The translations under genes and the position numbers were made by a program. From a bacterium (GTDB lineage: Bacteria > Planctomycetota > J058 > JACQDU01): 5,203 nucleotides of DNA. Position 1 is the first letter of the stretch. Each line of letters starts with the position of its first letter. The stretch spans positions 1 to 5,203 of the forward strand of contig JACQDU010000218.1 in NCBI GenBank assembly GCA_016200955.1, read 5' to 3'. Of this stretch, positions 4,862 to 5,203 are shown in pieces. The notes beneath the pieces were generated by a model. That model did not search any database and was not told the origin of the DNA. It saw only the letters and a list, made by a program, of their open reading frames with translations.

Positions 4862-5203
4862 ATGGCGAAGAAGCGCCCTGGCGGACTGGGTTCGGACTAC
4901 GAGCAGTGGTTCGAGCGGACCTTCGGCGAGCGGGAGCAGGAGCTCATCCGCATCTTCGGCGAGCTCCACCCCCCCGGCATGGTGAAACCGCTCCGCTGGC
5001 AACGCATGGAACACGCCCACGCTCGGGCGCCGCGCGTCCTTCCCTGCGCGTGCGTCGTCACGTTCGCGCCCGAGCTCGGAGGCGGCGAGCGCGAGAAGCA
5101 CGAGGACTGGCTCTACGTCACCCACGGGCTCACGCAGCCCGAGGGCCCCGAGGCTGTCGCGCAAGCCCGGGCGCGGGGCGAGAAGCGGTCAGGGTATGGA
5201 TTC
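4862..5203 (+). CDS. SUFU (suppressor-of-fused) domain protein, N-terminal part, cut by the window end
   Basis: The frame is open from ATG 4862 to the last base, giving 114 residues with no stop, so the 3' part lies outside. The sequence begins MAKKRPGGLGSDYEQWFERT, then a helical segment (EREQELIRIFGELHPP), a strand CACVVTFAPEL at about 62-72, WLYVTHGLTQPE at 83-94 and SGYGF at 110-114. The last two are the signature of the SUFU domain, whose core reads 'W.Yvt.GLs...', then 'SG.GfELT'. The expected ELTfR strand would fall just beyond the end. In animals SUFU restrains Gli transcription factors. In bacteria the domain occurs in stand-alone proteins and recurrently as an immunity-type module in polymorphic toxin systems. 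The specific partner is unknown. It is divergent from the ankyrin gene. Confidence 0.82.
   Translation, partial: MAKKRPGGLGSDYEQWFERTFGEREQELIRIFGELHPPGMVKPLRWQRMEHAHARAPRVLPCACVVTFAPELGGGEREKHEDWLYVTHGLTQPEGPEAVAQARARGEKRSGYGF

Noticed and set aside
4547..5164. Minus-strand frame opposite the SUFU gene and the ankyrin 5' end
   Set aside because: The plus-strand frame from 4862 has SUFU motifs and a strong ribosome site, so the antisense frame is a shadow.
1..5203. tRNA or rRNA genes, CRISPR repeats, insertion-sequence ends
   Set aside because: No cloverleaf-like arms, regularly spaced repeats, transposase motifs or terminal inverted repeats were seen on either strand.

Overview
The window is a GC-rich (roughly 70% by eye) bacterial chromosomal segment. 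Genes are closely packed and codon third positions are strongly G/C biased. I see no RNA gene, CRISPR array, insertion sequence or phage gene. The organism cannot be fixed from this sequence. The mix of TPR, ankyrin-repeat and SUFU-domain proteins with single-domain VOC, PPOX, SRPBCC and FAH proteins would suit a large-genome Myxococcota-like or other soil/aquatic high-GC bacterium, but this is a weak inference.

Layout: (1) A TPR-type helical-repeat protein on + runs to 1063. Its frame stays open to the left edge, where the extra peptide resembles the last helix of a sigma-70 region 4. (2) A two-gene + unit follows: a VOC (glyoxalase/dioxygenase-fold) protein at 1145-1555 with a good Shine-Dalgarno, then a PPOX-type FMN split-barrel protein at 1565-2020 after a 9-nt gap. 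(3) An SRPBCC lipid/ligand-binding-fold protein on - (2078-2545) converges on the PPOX gene. It diverges, across 82 bp, from a fumarylacetoacetate-hydrolase (FAH) family enzyme on + (2628-3419). (4) A 198-bp convergent gap (3420-3617) holds no gene but carries two hairpins. (5) An ankyrin-repeat protein on - (3618-4745) has a roughly 200-residue N-terminal domain that I cannot name. (6) Across a 116-bp divergent gap from it, a SUFU-domain protein on + starts at 4862 and is cut by the window end.

Functionally the window looks like two kinds of neighbourhood. The left-centre (VOC, PPOX, SRPBCC, FAH) is a set of small-molecule or redox proteins whose substrates cannot be read from sequence. The right end pairs an ankyrin-repeat protein with a SUFU-domain protein head to head. 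Both folds recur among bacterial immunity proteins of polymorphic toxin systems, but no toxin is visible here. Translation starts appear to be of two kinds: clear Shine-Dalgarno starts (VOC, SUFU) and starts with no Shine-Dalgarno but a -10-like hexamer 6-7 nt upstream of ATG (PPOX, SRPBCC, FAH), suggesting leaderless transcripts. I found no clear evidence of a wholly new system. The best leads are the ANK/SUFU pair with its unnamed N-terminal domain and the possible sigma-TPR fusion at the left edge.
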